Shown piece after piece: positions 63,130-64,000 of a DNA stretch of 64,000 bases. Location of the stretch: positions 434,001-498,000 of the forward strand of contig WPHV01000002.1 in the NCBI GenBank assembly GCA_009744235.1, written 5' to 3'. Under the pieces are notes generated by a model that had not been told where the DNA came from, did no database searches, and was given only the letters and a program-made list of their open reading frames with translations. The stretch comes from Gillisella vitis (lineage in GTDB: Bacteria > Pseudomonadota > Alphaproteobacteria > Rhizobiales > Rhizobiaceae). A program made the translations under genes and the position numbers. Positions within the stretch are counted from its first letter, which is position 1. Each line of letters begins with the position of its first letter.

Positions 63130-64000
63130 TCAACCTGATGATACCGCAGCCAGCGAGGGTGCCGCATCGAAACGGCGAACGGAATGCTCGCGCCGCTCCA
63201 ACTCGGTCACTATGGCCAGATCCAGCACTTTTTGCAGGTCCGCGGCGTGGCGGAAATCTGGCTCCCGGGTCTTGCCCTCCTGAACCGCAGTGACGAAGCG
63301 TTGGTAATTGGTGGCAACAGTGCCGGCATCCAGTTCCGTCCAGATGCCTTTTTCCACATCGTCGCCCATGCAGGCCCGCAATGTATTGCCGGTCGGCGTG
63401 TGGATCACCTCCAAGGCACCCTTGTCGCCATGCATGCGCAGGCGCAATTCGTTGAGGTGGCCGGTTGCCCAGCGCGAGGCATGCACGACGCCAATCGCGC
63501 CATTGCTGAATTCCGCCGTCATCGTGAAACTGTCATTGGCATCGAGATCGTAATCGCCAATCCGGTTGCCCGGCGCTTTCTCAAATGTCTTTAACCGGGC
63601 GAAAATATGCTCGACATCGGTTGCCGCGCCATAACTGGCGAAATCGAGAATATGGATGCCGACATCGCCCAGCACGCCGTTCGAGCCGTGCTTGGTGGAT
63701 AGCCGCCACAGCCACTGGTCCTCAGTTGCCCAGTCACCCCAAGCCTTGGAGACCAGCCAGCTTTGCAGATAGGAGGCCTCGATGTGGCGGACCGTGCCGA
63801 TTTCGCCAGCCAGGACGATCTGCCGGGCCTTCTGCACCGGTGCGACATTGCGATAGGTCAGGTTGACCATGTTGACCAGCCCGGCTGCATTGGCTTTGCG
63901 GGCCATCTCGTCGGCTTTTTCAAAGCTTTCCGCCAGCGGCTTTTCGCAGAACACATGCTTGCCCGCCGCGATCAATTGCAGTGTCGTCGGGTAATGCACC
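63130..64000 (-). CDS. Gfo/Idh/MocA-family oxidoreductase, partial (5' end outside window)
   Basis: The frame runs off the right edge, leaving the last 290 or so residues. The family motif HVFCEKPLAES is near the visible start, which means about 80-90 N-terminal residues with the Rossmann motif are missing. GSNGVLGDVGIHILDFASYG is the typical active-site Gly/Asp/His stretch, and the C-terminal alpha/beta domain is complete. The substrate is probably a sugar, inositol or related polyol with NAD(P). Neighbouring genes that would hint at a pathway lie beyond the window. Confidence 0.88.
   Translation of the reverse strand, partial: VHYPTTLQLIAAGKHVFCEKPLAESFEKADEMARKANAAGLVNMVNLTYRNVAPVQKARQIVLAGEIGTVRHIEASYLQSWLVSKAWGDWATEDQWLWRLSTKHGSNGVLGDVGIHILDFASYGAATDVEHIFARLKTFEKAPGNRIGDYDLDANDSFTMTAEFSNGAIGVVHASRWATGHLNELRLRMHGDKGALEVIHTPTGNTLRACMGDDVEKGIWTELDAGTVATNYQRFVTAVQEGKTREPDFRHAADLQKVLDLAIVTELERREHSVRRFDAAPSLAAVSSG

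Overview
The window looks like a chromosomal piece of a Rhizobiaceae genome (Agrobacterium/Allorhizobium/Rhizobium type). The reasons are high-GC alphaproteobacterial codon use, HWE/HisKA_2-family kinases, a bcsN-type cellulose locus, a fused polar amino-acid ABC permease/ATPase, the GlgE alpha-glucan pathway and characteristic palindromic intergenic repeats. Species assignment is inference. No rRNA, tRNA, CRISPR array, phage or transposase gene was recognised.

Region by region. 1-804: 3' end of a TctE/QseC-type sensor kinase. 983-7686: a very tight eight-gene operon (HAD phosphatase, class III aminotransferase, arginase-fold enzyme, ArnE-like half-transporter, membrane desaturase/hydroxylase, alpha/beta hydrolase with a Cys nucleophile, GNAT/FemAB-like acyltransferase, second ArnE/F-like half-transporter). 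I cannot match it to a described pathway, and it is the best candidate here for an undescribed system. 7695-8528: MipA/OmpV outer-membrane protein. 8740-16886: cellulose locus (bcsB, bcsA, bcsN, and a divergent TPR protein). 16960-21033: signalling block with a GAF-PAS-GAF HWE kinase, then a LOV-domain kinase and a single-domain response regulator, with a possible EcfG (general stress) promoter. 21113-25912: small DUF3606-like protein, rsgA, and a 1038-aa hybrid kinase whose N-terminus looks like a ParD-type ribbon-helix-helix domain. 25999-26892: NAD-dependent epimerase-like protein. 26948-32883: ABC uptake/oxidoreductase operon under a divergent LacI-type regulator with two tandem palindromic operators. 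33169-35603: MCP plus CheW. 35881-43462: MdtABC-type RND efflux operon. 43617-45916: GntR/FCD regulator and a LigM/DesA-type tetrahydrofolate-dependent O-demethylase, each preceded by the same TGTATACA site. 46068-48844: ZntA-type P-ATPase and divergent MerR regulator with a classic 19-bp-spacer promoter. 48851-49212: an island of palindromic repeats. 49209-60088: glgB, treS-maltokinase fusion and glgE in one operon, with divergent malQ. 60514-60726: cold-shock protein. 60855-62910: dusA and an unknown 348-aa protein. 63130-64000: partial Gfo/Idh/MocA oxidoreductase.

How the parts fit (inference). Much of the window concerns the envelope and stress: cellulose export, RND and metal efflux, a probable envelope-directed biosynthesis/flipping operon beside a sensor kinase, light/stress-type kinases, and conversion of trehalose to alpha-glucan (TreS to maltose, maltokinase to maltose-1-phosphate, GlgE polymerisation, GlgB branching). 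The LacI-controlled and LigM units point to use of plant-derived amino-compound conjugates and methoxylated aromatics, which suits a plant- or soil-associated bacterium.
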